The position numbers and the translations under genes were made by a program. Source: Candidatus Thiovulum stygium (GTDB lineage Bacteria > Campylobacterota > Campylobacteria > Campylobacterales > Thiovulaceae). Taken from it: 64,000 bases of DNA. The stretch covers positions 1,382,001 to 1,446,000 of the forward strand of contig CP091137.1 in assembly GCA_021582295.1 (NCBI GenBank), given 5' to 3'. Each line of letters starts with the position of its first letter. Within the stretch, counting starts at the first letter, position 1. Below are positions 46,846 through 55,723 of the stretch, piece after piece. The notes beneath the pieces are model-generated. The model made no database searches and had not been told where the DNA came from. It worked only from the letters and a program-made list of their open reading frames with translations.

Positions 46846-47361
46846 ATGAAAAAAATATATGGCATATTTTTATTAGGCTCAAGTTTTAGTTTTGCATTTT
46901 TTGAAACTGTAAATAGTTTTGAAGCTAATTTTGTTCAAAGAGTTGATAGCGACGGTACAGAGATAATTTATAAAGGTAGGCTTATAGTTGAAAAGCCTTC
47001 TAAAGCATTGTGGCAATATCGCGAACCTGTTAAAAAAGATATTTTTATAAATGATCAGCAAGTTCTTGTTATTGAACCTGAACTTCAGCAAGTTACGATT
47101 CGAAAAAATCAACGAGGTTTGCAAATAACTGACCTTTTAAGTAAAAGCAAAAAAGTAGAAGAAAATAGATATGTCGCTGATATTGAAGGCAAAAAATATC
47201 TTTTGCTTTTAAAAGATGGCAAATTAAATAGAATTATTTATGAAGATGAGATGGAAAATGGTGTAGAAATTACACTTTCAAATGTGATTGAGAATAGCAA
47301 AATTGATAAAAATATATTTATACCTCAAATTCCAGCTTCATTTGACAAAATATATCAATAG
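46846..47361 (+). CDS. lolA: Outer-membrane lipoprotein carrier protein LolA
   Basis: A 171-residue periplasmic chaperone with a signal peptide (KIYGIFLLGSSFSFAF). The mature part begins FEANFVQRVDSDGTEIIYKG and has LIVEKPSKALWQYREPVKKD, the conserved LolA core that includes a key Arg. It moves lipoproteins across the periplasm. 19 bases after hemW, 9 before thiE. Confidence 0.92.
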   Translation: MKKIYGIFLLGSSFSFAFFETVNSFEANFVQRVDSDGTEIIYKGRLIVEKPSKALWQYREPVKKDIFINDQQVLVIEPELQQVTIRKNQRGLQITDLLSKSKKVEENRYVADIEGKKYLLLLKDGKLNRIIYEDEMENGVEITLSNVIENSKIDKNIFIPQIPASFDKIYQ

Positions 47362-47370
47362 ACATAAAAT

Positions 47371-47937
47371 ATGAAAAATATTATTTATGCAGTTTTAGAT
47401 CGCGAACTTTTAAATAAACGAAATATTTCTATTGAACAATTTATAAATTCTGCTAAAAAATATAATAGTGAGATTTTGCAATATCGAAATAAAATTGCCA
47501 AAAATTGGAATGAAATTGAAATTGATTTAATTGAAATTCGTAAATTTTGGAATGGAACACTTATTTTAAATGATTGGCTTAGTATTACTGAACTTGTAGA
47601 TGGCTATCATTTTGGTCAAGAAGATTTATATAAATTTATAGCAAACGGAGATACTATTTTTACTATTCGTGAAAAATTTAAAAATAAGCTTCTAGGTTTA
47701 TCGACACATAATCTTGATGAGATATTAAAAGCGAATCAACTGCCTCTCGATTATATTGGACTTGGAGCTTATCGAATCTCATCAACAAAAGATGTTGAAA
47801 AAAATATTCTCGGTGAAACTGCTGATGAAATTGCAAAATTTTCTAAACATTCAGTTGCTATTATTGGTGGAGTTTTGCCTACTGATAAATTTAATAATAT
47901 AAAATATCTTGCAATTGGTAGTGGATTAATAATTTAA
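47371..47937 (+). CDS. thiE: Thiamine phosphate synthase/TenI-like protein
   Basis: A 188-residue TIM-barrel protein of the ThiE/TenI family. Family features are ILQYRNKIAKNW (substrate Arg/Lys), DGYHFGQEDL and LGLSTHNLDEI, and YIGLGAYRISSTKD with IIGGVLPTD toward the end. VHLGQEDL is YHFGQEDL here. ThiE joins the pyrimidine and thiazole parts of thiamine. The divergence from canonical motifs leaves TenI-like function possible. It ends just before a terminator built of inverted GATGAGGT copies. Confidence 0.8.
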   Translation: MKNIIYAVLDRELLNKRNISIEQFINSAKKYNSEILQYRNKIAKNWNEIEIDLIEIRKFWNGTLILNDWLSITELVDGYHFGQEDLYKFIANGDTIFTIREKFKNKLLGLSTHNLDEILKANQLPLDYIGLGAYRISSTKDVEKNILGETADEIAKFSKHSVAIIGGVLPTDKFNNIKYLAIGSGLII

Positions 47938-47943
47938 AAAATC

Positions 47944-47981
47944 AACCTCATCAAAAAGTAAATTTCTTAAATGATGAGGTT
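47944..47981. terminator. Second bidirectional terminator made of inverted GATGAGGT octamers
   Basis: AACCTCATCA (47944-47953) pairs with TGATGAGGTT (47972-47981) across an 18-base loop, followed by CAAAAAATTT. It lies between convergent thiE and slt. As at 23.0 kb, each arm is one copy of the octamer. Confidence 0.78.
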
Positions 47982-47989
47982 CAAAAAAT

Positions 47990-49690
47990 TTATCTTTTTC
48001 TAATTCGATCACTTTTAATAGGTTCAGTTAAATCTTCTAAAATGACATGAAGTGAAACTGGATTACCTAATAATTGTCGATAAATTACATAATTTGCTAT
48101 AACTTTTTTACCATATTCTCGACTTTCAGCATATGGAATCGTCTCTAAATCAAGAAAAATAGAATAATCTTTATTACTCGAAAATTTACCACTTTTTAAA
48201 GTTTTTCTTGTAAAACCGCCTCCTCCGTTATAAGCATATGCTATAAATAAAGGCGAAATAAACTCTTTTTTTAATGTTTTCAGATGATATTTTGCATATT
48301 CTAAACTTTTTATTGGTTGAAGCATATCTTCAAGTTCTAATTCTTGTTTTAAATTTTTCGCAATATCTTTCGCTAAAAAAGGCATTATTTGCATAAGTCC
48401 AAGAGCATAAGCTGATGAAATCGATGATGGATTAAATCTACTCTCTTGTCTTGCCAAAGAATATATTAAAGCTTGATCTTCTATTGATAAATCTTGCAAT
48501 ACATTTTTATATGGAGTCGGAAATGAATGTTTTTTATAATTATATATTTTATCCATAATAAATGTATATATTCCTATATGTTTTTCTGAACGAAATAAAT
48601 TTGAAAATTCAATAAGTGCAGAATTACCCCCCTCTTTTGCAATTTTTGAAATCTCTTTTTTAACAGAGATCCAATCAAAAGGATTTGATGAATCTATTTT
48701 TGAAGTAAATAAATTATTTTGAGGTTTGTCCCAATTATCATTAAGTATATTTTCTTTATTTAAAGGCTGTTTTAACTCCTCTTTTGCATATATCGAATAG
48801 ATATTTATATCCCAACTTTCAGCAACTTGTTTTAAAAAATCTATTTTTTTAGTCAAAATATATAACCAAAAATTAGCCTGATCCTGATACATTTGATCTT
48901 TTGAACTTTTTAAAATAGTTTCAAAATATTTAATAGCTTCAATTTCACGATTTTCAATTAAGAGAGCAAAAGCTATATTCGATAAAGTTTTAGTCCCCAT
49001 TTTTATAGATGGTTGAACATTTAAAAGTGATTTTTTAATTTTTACAAAATTATCAAAAGCAAGAACATTTGCAACAAATTTTTCAAATTTTTCATCACTT
49101 GAAAATTTAAAAATAAAATTTGGATCTAATTCGCGATTAATATTTTGATGTTTGCGAATAGTCGCATTACCATTAACAAAAAGTTCCAGAAATATATTTG
49201 GTTTTTCATTTAAAATTTGTTCAGTTAATTCATTAGCTATAAAAACTTTACTAATTAAAGCAATGTTTTTATAATTACTATTTATATATTTTTCAGCAAT
49301 ATTATTTAAAATATTTTTAGGTAATTTAATTAATCGACCTGGAGTTAAATTTTGTTTGATACAATCTGGTTCAATAGAATTATTAAAATCATTCAAGATA
49401 ATTTCTATTGGCAAAACAGGACATTTTAAAGAAATTTGAGACTCTTTAAAAATTCCACCCCGATTTTTAAAAGCAGTTTCTATATTTTTGTTCATTCGTA
49501 AAACTTGTTCAATAATATATTCTGCTTCATCTTTTGAAGTGCTATTTTGTTCAAGAAATTGCCAAATATAAAAATCTTTTGCAATACTTTTAGGATAAGT
49601 ATTTAACTCGTCAAGAGTTATTGTTCTACTAAAAAGTTGCAAATTAACAACTAGAAAATAAGTCAGAAAAAATATAGTGAATTTTCTCAT
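47990..49690 (-). CDS. slt: Soluble lytic murein transglycosylase
   Basis: A 566-residue periplasmic enzyme with a signal peptide (FTIFFLTYFLVVNLQLFSRT). A long superhelical region covers residues 30-400, then the catalytic domain. The catalytic Glu is in LARQESRFNPSSISSAYALG, followed by LMQIMPF and YAYNGGGG. It cleaves peptidoglycan glycan strands to 1,6-anhydro ends. Length is typical of Slt in this phylum. Confidence 0.92.
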   Translation of the reverse strand: MRKFTIFFLTYFLVVNLQLFSRTITLDELNTYPKSIAKDFYIWQFLEQNSTSKDEAEYIIEQVLRMNKNIETAFKNRGGIFKESQISLKCPVLPIEIILNDFNNSIEPDCIKQNLTPGRLIKLPKNILNNIAEKYINSNYKNIALISKVFIANELTEQILNEKPNIFLELFVNGNATIRKHQNINRELDPNFIFKFSSDEKFEKFVANVLAFDNFVKIKKSLLNVQPSIKMGTKTLSNIAFALLIENREIEAIKYFETILKSSKDQMYQDQANFWLYILTKKIDFLKQVAESWDINIYSIYAKEELKQPLNKENILNDNWDKPQNNLFTSKIDSSNPFDWISVKKEISKIAKEGGNSALIEFSNLFRSEKHIGIYTFIMDKIYNYKKHSFPTPYKNVLQDLSIEDQALIYSLARQESRFNPSSISSAYALGLMQIMPFLAKDIAKNLKQELELEDMLQPIKSLEYAKYHLKTLKKEFISPLFIAYAYNGGGGFTRKTLKSGKFSSNKDYSIFLDLETIPYAESREYGKKVIANYVIYRQLLGNPVSLHVILEDLTEPIKSDRIRKR

Positions 49691-49799
49691 TAATAAACCT
49701 TTTTATTTATTATATCAAAATAATTATATTTTATTCTTATTATCATAATTAAAATATGAGTGAGAAACATTAAATATATTAATAGAATTTCAAATTCTA

Positions 49800-49839
49800 T
49801 TTTTAATATAATTCACAATATTTTTAATATAATTCACAA
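49800..49839. repeat. Tandem 19-bp direct repeat, each with a -10-like box
   Basis: TTTTTAATATAATTCACAA occurs at 49800-49818 and again at 49821-49839, an exact repeat with a 21-base period (two helical turns). Each unit contains TATAAT. It lies 37 bases before the CARF-HEPN gene. Two promoters or two regulator sites on the same face of the helix are the likely roles. Confidence 0.6.
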
Positions 49840-49875
49840 AATGATTTTTTACAGGATAAGAAAGGTCTTAAAATA

Positions 49876-51946
49876 ATGAAAAAGAAAAAAATAGCCAAAA
49901 AATTATTTGAATTACAAAAACATCTTGGAATAATAGAAGAAAATAATCGAAAAGATATAAATAAACTTATATCTATTATACAAGATATCAAAATAAATTC
50001 TATTGTCCCACAACATAAAGATATAAAAAAATAGTTCAAAATCTTCAAAATGAAGATATAAATAAATTTGAAGAGCTTAAAAAAACTCAAGAAGTTAAAG
50101 ATTCAAAAGAAATTACAATAAATAATATTTCTAGAGCAAAAGATAGCAATCTTATTTTATTTGCAGATATTAAAAGCGATTTACTTGACTCTATTCAACC
50201 TATAAATCCGAAAAGAATTTTTATATCATTTCTTGGTAAAACAGCTTCAACACAAGATGGTTTTTTTGATAACAGAGTTGAATATTTTTCAAATATTGAA
50301 GGCTTAAAGTTTGAAAATCAAAAAAGTTTAAATATGACACATCTTTTGGCACGATTTGCTGAAACTTCAAAATATGTGCAAATTGCAACAGTTGAAGCTA
50401 AAGATTTTCAAATGGAATTGGGTAAATATTTATCATTACCAAAACATATATTTAAAAATTTAGAATTAATATATAATGAAATAGATTATCGAGAGATTTT
50501 CAATATTGTTAATAATATTATTTCTCGTGAAAAAGCTCTTTGTAGTGAAGATACAGAAATTATTATCGATTTAACTCATGGATTTCGTCATATGCCAATT
50601 TTAGCGATTTTATCGATTGTTACTCAACGATTAACAACAAAAAATCTATCTCATATTCTTTTTGCAAAAGAGATTGAACGAGAAAAAAATATGAAGTTAT
50701 TGATTTAATCGATTTAATCGATATAACTAATATTAAATTTACTTTTGAGAATTTCAATAGTGGTTATACTATTTTGCCAGTTCCTGAAGTTAAAAATTTA
50801 AAATTTAAAGCTCTTTTAACTTTGTTGCAACAATTTTCAAGAATAATGACTGGAAATTTATTTGGCGAACTTTTAAAAGAGGGTTCAGATTCAATTTTGA
50901 AAAAATTATTAAATAGTCTTGATGAGGTTCGTCAATTAGAAGAGAGTCAGCCATTTTTAAATGCTTTAGAAGAAATAAAAAAACATATATCTCAAATTAG
51001 TAAAATCGCAAAATTAAATAAGCCTTATGAACAACTTGAAGCAATGGCTAAGATATTTTTTGCAAGAAAATATTATTTAAATACTATTTTATTATTAAAT
51101 GAAGCTGTTGGACACTATTACAGCGAATTAATTAAACATTTAGGAATACCTGAAGTAAATAGTGCCATTTCTGAATCAGAAACTGATGCAAATTTTCAGT
51201 ATAAATTAGCTACATCAGCTCGAGGTGTTATTCAAGGTCTTTTAGATCCATCTGCTCAATCGCTTTTTTTAAGTAAAAAAGAGACAACTTTAAAAATTAG
51301 AGAGAGATTAAAAAGACATATTTCAGAAGAAAATATAGAAAAATTAATATCTTTTACTGAGCAAGTAAAAAAATGGCGAAATCTTGTTTCACATGGCACT
51401 TTATCAACAGATAATAGTTTGAATGTTGATATTGAAGGTGAAATTAGTCGATTATTTTTAACTTTTGAAGAAATTGTTAATAGTCGAGGTTATATTATTC
51501 AGAAACCTTTAACTTTAATTGAACCTAAAAAAGAGAAAGAAATCATATATGAAAGAGAAGACTTTAAAATTTTAGATTTAGCTTTAAATTATACAAAGGC
51601 AACAGAATATGAAATTGATGGTTGGAGAATTCCAAATTTAACAGAATTATCTGAAATTTATAAATCTAATGAAAAAAATTTGCCTAAACAAGCATGGAGT
51701 TCAACTGAAGTTCAAGGAGATCTTACTAAGAATTATGTTCTTAAAAACAATGAATCGAAACCGTTTTCTAAACAAGCTCCTACAAACTTGATTTTAGTTA
51801 ATCAGAGATTTAATAAATTATCTGATTTTTTTGGTGAAAGCGAAAATCTAAGATTTATTGATAGTCAAAAACAGATTCAAACTTTACAAGATAAATTATC
51901 TGGACTTAAAAGTTGGTCTCAAAAGAGTGAAAACTCATCATTTTAG
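49876..51946 (+). pseudogene. CARF-HEPN protein (TM1812/Csx1-like) with N-terminal coil and C-terminal DUF1566-like domain; two one-base frameshifts
   Basis: Three frames join into a protein of about 690 residues. Both breaks are seven-A runs that need an eighth A (50025-50031 and 50683-50689). Residues 1-110 are Lys/Glu-rich helix. A CARF-type domain follows (KRIFISFLGKTAS, then IIIDLTHGFRHMPILAIL; the latter is the hallmark of TM1812-family CRISPR proteins). Around residues 310-540 is a helical region with RNLVSH, the R-x4-H catalytic motif of HEPN ribonucleases. The tail has DGWRIPNLTELSEIY and AWSSTEVQGD, like DUF1566/Lcl domains. Family knowledge predicts cyclic-oligoadenylate-triggered RNase activity. 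No CRISPR array or cas gene is seen. siaB follows after 54 bases. Confidence 0.7.
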
Positions 51947-52000
51947 CGAATAACGATAATTGTAAAATATTGAAATTTAAATTTTCATGGAGGTGAAATT

Positions 52001-52552
52001 ATGTTAATAGACCAAATTTTTGAATTAAAAAATAATTTTGATGAAAATGGCATTCTTTTGGCTTTTAGTGGTTCTATTTCTCAACCAGTTTTGTCTGGTT
52101 TTGCAAAAGGTATGGAAATTAAACTAGGTAATCTAGGAGTTGAGGCAAAAACTGTCAGAAATATATTCGAAATATTAATAGAGATGATGCAAAATGTCCT
52201 AAATTATTCATATGATAGTCGAGATACTGGTCAAAACATGTTTGAAAGTAACGGTATAGTTGTTGTTGGTTTTGTTCAAACTAATAATAAATATTTCGTT
52301 ATGAGCGGTAATAAAATCGCAAAAGGTAGAAAAGTAAATTTACAATCTAAAATAGATTATTTAAATACACTTGATGCCGAAGCTCTAAAAAATTTGTATC
52401 GTGAAAGACGACGAGGTCGTCAGGATGTTCATAGTCGTGGTGCTGGACTTGGTTTAATTGATCTTGCACGAAAATCAAGTGAAAAACTTGAATATCGATT
52501 TACTGATCTTGATAATGAGACAATTTTTTTCTCATTAAAAGCTATTATTTGA
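52001..52552 (+). CDS. siaB: SiaB-family anti-sigma-factor-antagonist-type protein kinase
   Basis: A 183-residue GHKL-like kinase domain of the SiaB family. Conserved parts are IFEILIEMMQNVLNYSYDS (the Asn of the ATP-binding N box) and the glycine-rich SRGAGLGLIDLARKSSEK. In Pseudomonas, SiaB phosphorylates SiaC to control a diguanylate cyclase and aggregation. GGAGGTGA gives a strong ribosome site. Only a truncated siaC follows and neither siaA nor siaD is nearby. Confidence 0.85.
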   Translation: MLIDQIFELKNNFDENGILLAFSGSISQPVLSGFAKGMEIKLGNLGVEAKTVRNIFEILIEMMQNVLNYSYDSRDTGQNMFESNGIVVVGFVQTNNKYFVMSGNKIAKGRKVNLQSKIDYLNTLDAEALKNLYRERRRGRQDVHSRGAGLGLIDLARKSSEKLEYRFTDLDNETIFFSLKAII

Positions 52553-52570
52553 AAATAGGGCGATAAAAAT

Positions 52571-52819
52571 TTGGAAAATTTAGAAATTAGAGATACAGAA
52601 TATACTCCATATATATTTTTTAATGCTGAAACTAGAAAATTAATTATTCGTGGCAATTCATTTCCAGAAAATACTTTTGATTTTTATAAAAATGCTATAT
52701 TATGGCTCAAGAATTTTTTTGTAAATCAATCAAATCAAAAAACTCTTCTCGAAATAGAAATAAATTATTTTAATTCTAGTAGTTCTCAACTATTTTTTCA
52801 GCTTTTGACAAAAGGGTAA
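52571..52819 (+). CDS. siaC: SiaC-family (DUF1987) partner protein, C-terminally truncated
   Basis: An 82-residue protein with a TTG start. It matches the first two thirds of SiaC: ENLEIRDTEYTPYIFFNAET, IRGNSFPENTFDFYKNAI and a stretch ending INYFNSSSSQLFFQLL. The YFNSSSS segment holds the Thr/Ser phosphoacceptor region. The family is about 125 residues, so some 40 C-terminal residues are missing and hldE begins four bases after the stop. Either a deletion joined the two genes or this is a short variant. Confidence 0.75.
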   Translation: MENLEIRDTEYTPYIFFNAETRKLIIRGNSFPENTFDFYKNAILWLKNFFVNQSNQKTLLEIEINYFNSSSSQLFFQLLTKG

Positions 52820-52823
52820 AAGC

Positions 52824-54260
52824 TTGAGAGAAACAATTTTTCAAATTCGCAAGTTCAAAAATAGTTTTTCAGCTATTATTGGCGATTTAATGATAGATCG
52901 ATATCTTATTGGTGAAACAAATAGAATCTCTCCAGAAGCTCCAATTCAAGTTGTTGAACTCTCTTCTGAAAGTTTTAGACTTGGTGGTTCTGCAAATGTT
53001 GCCTTTAATATTAAAAGTTTCGGACACAATGTTGATATTTATGGTGTCATCGGAAATGACGAAAATGGCAGAATATTAAAATCAGAATTAGATAAATCTA
53101 ATATTAATTCTTTTGGAGTTATAGTTTTAAATGATCGTCCAACAACTATTAAAACAAGAATTTTAGCTAGACATCAACAAATTTCAAGATTTGATCTTGA
53201 AAGCAAAACTGATATTTCTCAAGAAATTGAAGATCAAATTTTAGAACAACTCGAAAAAAATATTTATAAATATAGTTCTATTTTAATCTCTGATTATGCA
53301 AAAGGTGTTATAACTATTAGATTGTCTCAAAAAATTATAGAGTTAGCCAAAAAATATAATATTTCTGTATTTGTTGATCCAAAAGGTAAAAATTATGAAA
53401 AATATAGGGGAGCTTATTTAATTAAGCCTAATCGTAAAGAGGCATTAGAATCTTTTGATAATAATATTTCTGAAATCGATAAACTTGGATTTTTATTATT
53501 AGAAAAATATAATTTTGATAAAGTTATAATTACACTTTCAGAAGATGGGATGAAACTTTTTGAAAAAAATGGTAATTTAGCAACAATTCCAACAAAAGGT
53601 CGCGAAGTTTTTGATGTTACAGGAGCAGGTGATACCGTTTTATCGGCTCTTGCAGTTTCACATAATAGTCAATTGAATTTATTGTCAGCAATTAATTTTG
53701 CAAATTCTGCCTCAGCAATTGTTGTTAGTAAAGTTGGAACAGCAACAACCTCTTTAGACGAAATCATCGAATTAGAAGAACGAGAAAATAATAATATTGT
53801 CAATAAAGTTTTTTATCGTGATGAGGTCTTAAAAGCTATTGAAAAAGCTAAAAATCGAGGCAAAAAAATAATTTTCACAAATGGCTGTTTCGATATTTTG
53901 CATTCAGGACATGTTACTTATCTAAATAAAGCAAAAGAGTTAGGTGATATTTTAGTTTTAGGTTTGAATTCTGATAATTCTGTTAAAAGATTAAAAGGTG
54001 AATCAAGACCAATAAATAATGAACTTGATAGAGCAATAGTTTTATCTGGTTTAAAAGCTGTTGATTATATATTTATATTTGAAGAAGATACACCGTATGA
54101 ATTAATAAAATTGATTAAACCAAATATATTAGTTAAAGGTGGCGATTATAAAAATCGTGAAGTTGTCGGTTCTGATTTAGTCGAACGAGTTGAACTAATA
54201 GATTTTGTTGAAGGTAAAAGCACAACAGCTATTATTAAAAAAATAGAATGTGGTTGCTAA
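52824..54260 (+). CDS. hldE: Bifunctional heptose 7-phosphate kinase / heptose 1-phosphate adenylyltransferase
   Basis: A 478-residue fusion enzyme for ADP-heptose, an LPS core precursor. The ribokinase-type domain (residues 1-315) has IGDLMIDRYLIGETNRISPE, LGGSANVAFNIKSFG and DVTGAGDTVLSALAVS. The nucleotidyltransferase domain begins at IIFTNGCFDILHSGHVTYLN with the GxxHxGH-type motif and ends with VEGKSTTAIIKKI. The start is TTG four bases after the truncated siaC. Octamer at 53820. Confidence 0.95.
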   Translation: MRETIFQIRKFKNSFSAIIGDLMIDRYLIGETNRISPEAPIQVVELSSESFRLGGSANVAFNIKSFGHNVDIYGVIGNDENGRILKSELDKSNINSFGVIVLNDRPTTIKTRILARHQQISRFDLESKTDISQEIEDQILEQLEKNIYKYSSILISDYAKGVITIRLSQKIIELAKKYNISVFVDPKGKNYEKYRGAYLIKPNRKEALESFDNNISEIDKLGFLLLEKYNFDKVIITLSEDGMKLFEKNGNLATIPTKGREVFDVTGAGDTVLSALAVSHNSQLNLLSAINFANSASAIVVSKVGTATTSLDEIIELEERENNNIVNKVFYRDEVLKAIEKAKNRGKKIIFTNGCFDILHSGHVTYLNKAKELGDILVLGLNSDNSVKRLKGESRPINNELDRAIVLSGLKAVDYIFIFEEDTPYELIKLIKPNILVKGGDYKNREVVGSDLVERVELIDFVEGKSTTAIIKKIECGC

Positions 54261-54266
54261 AAAATA

Positions 54267-54527
54267 GTGAAAAAAGCTCAAGATTTTATAGATCTAGCGA
54301 TTATCGAAATTACAACTGAAGTTAAAGAAATTTTAAGCAAAAATTCGATGTCTCTACCCGAAAAAGATAGTTTGATTTTGCCACTTGTTCAACAAAAACG
54401 AATTTTAAAACAGGCTAAAAGCGATTTAGATTTTATGGATAATAAATATGCTAATCTTGAAATTGGTAAAACTTGCAAAATGGGAAATATTAGAATTGAA
54501 AATGAAACACATGAACAATGTAAATAA
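54267..54527 (+). CDS. Small hypothetical protein
   Basis: An 86-residue soluble protein with a GTG start six bases after hldE. It is mostly helical and charged, with two cysteines near the end (KTCKMGNIRI and EQCK). I do not recognise it. Position between hldE and znuB in a same-strand run suggests it is expressed with them. Confidence 0.6.
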   Translation: MKKAQDFIDLAIIEITTEVKEILSKNSMSLPEKDSLILPLVQQKRILKQAKSDLDFMDNKYANLEIGKTCKMGNIRIENETHEQCK

Positions 54528-54535
54528 AAAAATAG

Positions 54536-55339
54536 ATGCTAGAAATTTTTCAATATGATTTTATGATTAGAGCTTTAATCGGTGGAACAATTTTATCGAT
54601 TTTAGCTCCAATTATTGGAATTTTCGTCGTTTTAAAGCGATATGCAATGGTTTCAGATACATTGGCTCATGTTTCACTTTTGGGAGTTTCCATTGGAATT
54701 ATTTTAAATATCTCGCCAACAGTTTTAACTATTATTGTAGTTTTAATAGTTACTTGGTTAATAGAAATATTAAGATATAAATATAAAATATATTCTGATT
54801 CACTTTTAGCAATGATTTTATCGATATCACTAGCACTTTCGATTATTTTAGTCAGTTTATCAAATAGTTTTAACTCTTCATTACTTTCATATCTTTTTGG
54901 TTCTATTTTAGCAATTACAAATTATGATATATATATGCTAATAGTTCTTGGAATTTTTATTATAGGATTTATTTATATTTATTTGCAAGATTTTATATAT
55001 TTATCGTTAGATGAAAATGTGGCAAAAGTTAGTGGAGTAAAAACAGAAATATTAAATTCACTATTAATTATAACAGTAGGTTTATTAGTAGCACTTTCTA
55101 TACATATTATTGGTTCGCTTTTAATTGGTTCAATGATAGTAATTCCAGTAATTTCAGCATTGCAATTCAAATTAGGATTTGTTCAAACACTTTTTTCAGC
55201 AATAACGATTTCAGTGATAGCAACTTTGAGTGGATTATTTTTGTCATTTTTTTATGCAATTCCGAGTGGTGCTTCGATAGTGGCATTTTCTATATTAATA
55301 TTTATATTAATATTAGCATTTAAATCTATAAAAAAATAA
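54536..55339 (+). CDS. znuB: Zinc/manganese ABC transporter permease, ZnuB-like
   Basis: A 267-residue membrane protein with about eight helices and the ABC-3 family opening FMIRALIGGTILSILAPIIG and FVVLKRYAMVSDTLAHVSLL. The Ser-Asp-x-Leu-Ala-His segment is typical of metal-ion permeases. The neighbouring ATPase and binding protein are not beside it. Eight bases separate it from the small upstream gene. Confidence 0.9.
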   Translation: MLEIFQYDFMIRALIGGTILSILAPIIGIFVVLKRYAMVSDTLAHVSLLGVSIGIILNISPTVLTIIVVLIVTWLIEILRYKYKIYSDSLLAMILSISLALSIILVSLSNSFNSSLLSYLFGSILAITNYDIYMLIVLGIFIIGFIYIYLQDFIYLSLDENVAKVSGVKTEILNSLLIITVGLLVALSIHIIGSLLIGSMIVIPVISALQFKLGFVQTLFSAITISVIATLSGLFLSFFYAIPSGASIVAFSILIFILILAFKSIKK

Positions 55340-55348
55340 AAAATATAT

Positions 55349-55723
55349 ATGTCAGTTTATGTTTTTGTAGCTGTTGGAGTTGGAGGGGCAATAGGTTCAA
55401 TTTTAAGATTATATATTAATGGTTTAGTTAATAATAACTTATATTTTTTATCTTTGCCTCTTGGAACTATTTTTGTAAATTTAATAGGCAGTTTTTTAAT
55501 AGGCATATTTTTTTCAATTTTTCATAATATACAAATAGAACCTTATATTAAAAGTTTTTTAACAACTGGACTTTTAGGAGGTTTGACAACTTTTTCAACA
55601 TTTTCATATGAAACTCTTCTGTTATTAGAGAGTGGAAATTTTCGAGGAGCTTTATTAAATATTAGTTTGAACCTCATCGGTTCATTAATTATGGTTTGGC
55701 TTGGTTCAAAAATTTTAAATTAA
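55349..55723 (+). CDS. crcB: Fluoride channel CrcB/Fluc
   Basis: A 124-residue dual-topology fluoride exporter with four helices. Family features are GVGGAIGSILRLYINGL, PLGTIFVNLIGSFLIGIFF (with the channel Asn) and TTGLLGGLTTFSTFSYET, which carries the Phe box and the central sodium-site TTFS. Fluoride riboswitch not seen. An antisense octamer is at 55671. Confidence 0.94.
   Translation: MSVYVFVAVGVGGAIGSILRLYINGLVNNNLYFLSLPLGTIFVNLIGSFLIGIFFSIFHNIQIEPYIKSFLTTGLLGGLTTFSTFSYETLLLLESGNFRGALLNISLNLIGSLIMVWLGSKILN

Noticed and set aside
49876-52819. A CRISPR array near the CARF gene
   Set aside because: I scanned both flanks and found no regularly spaced repeats; the only repeats are the 19-bp promoter pair and a 9-base coding repeat.
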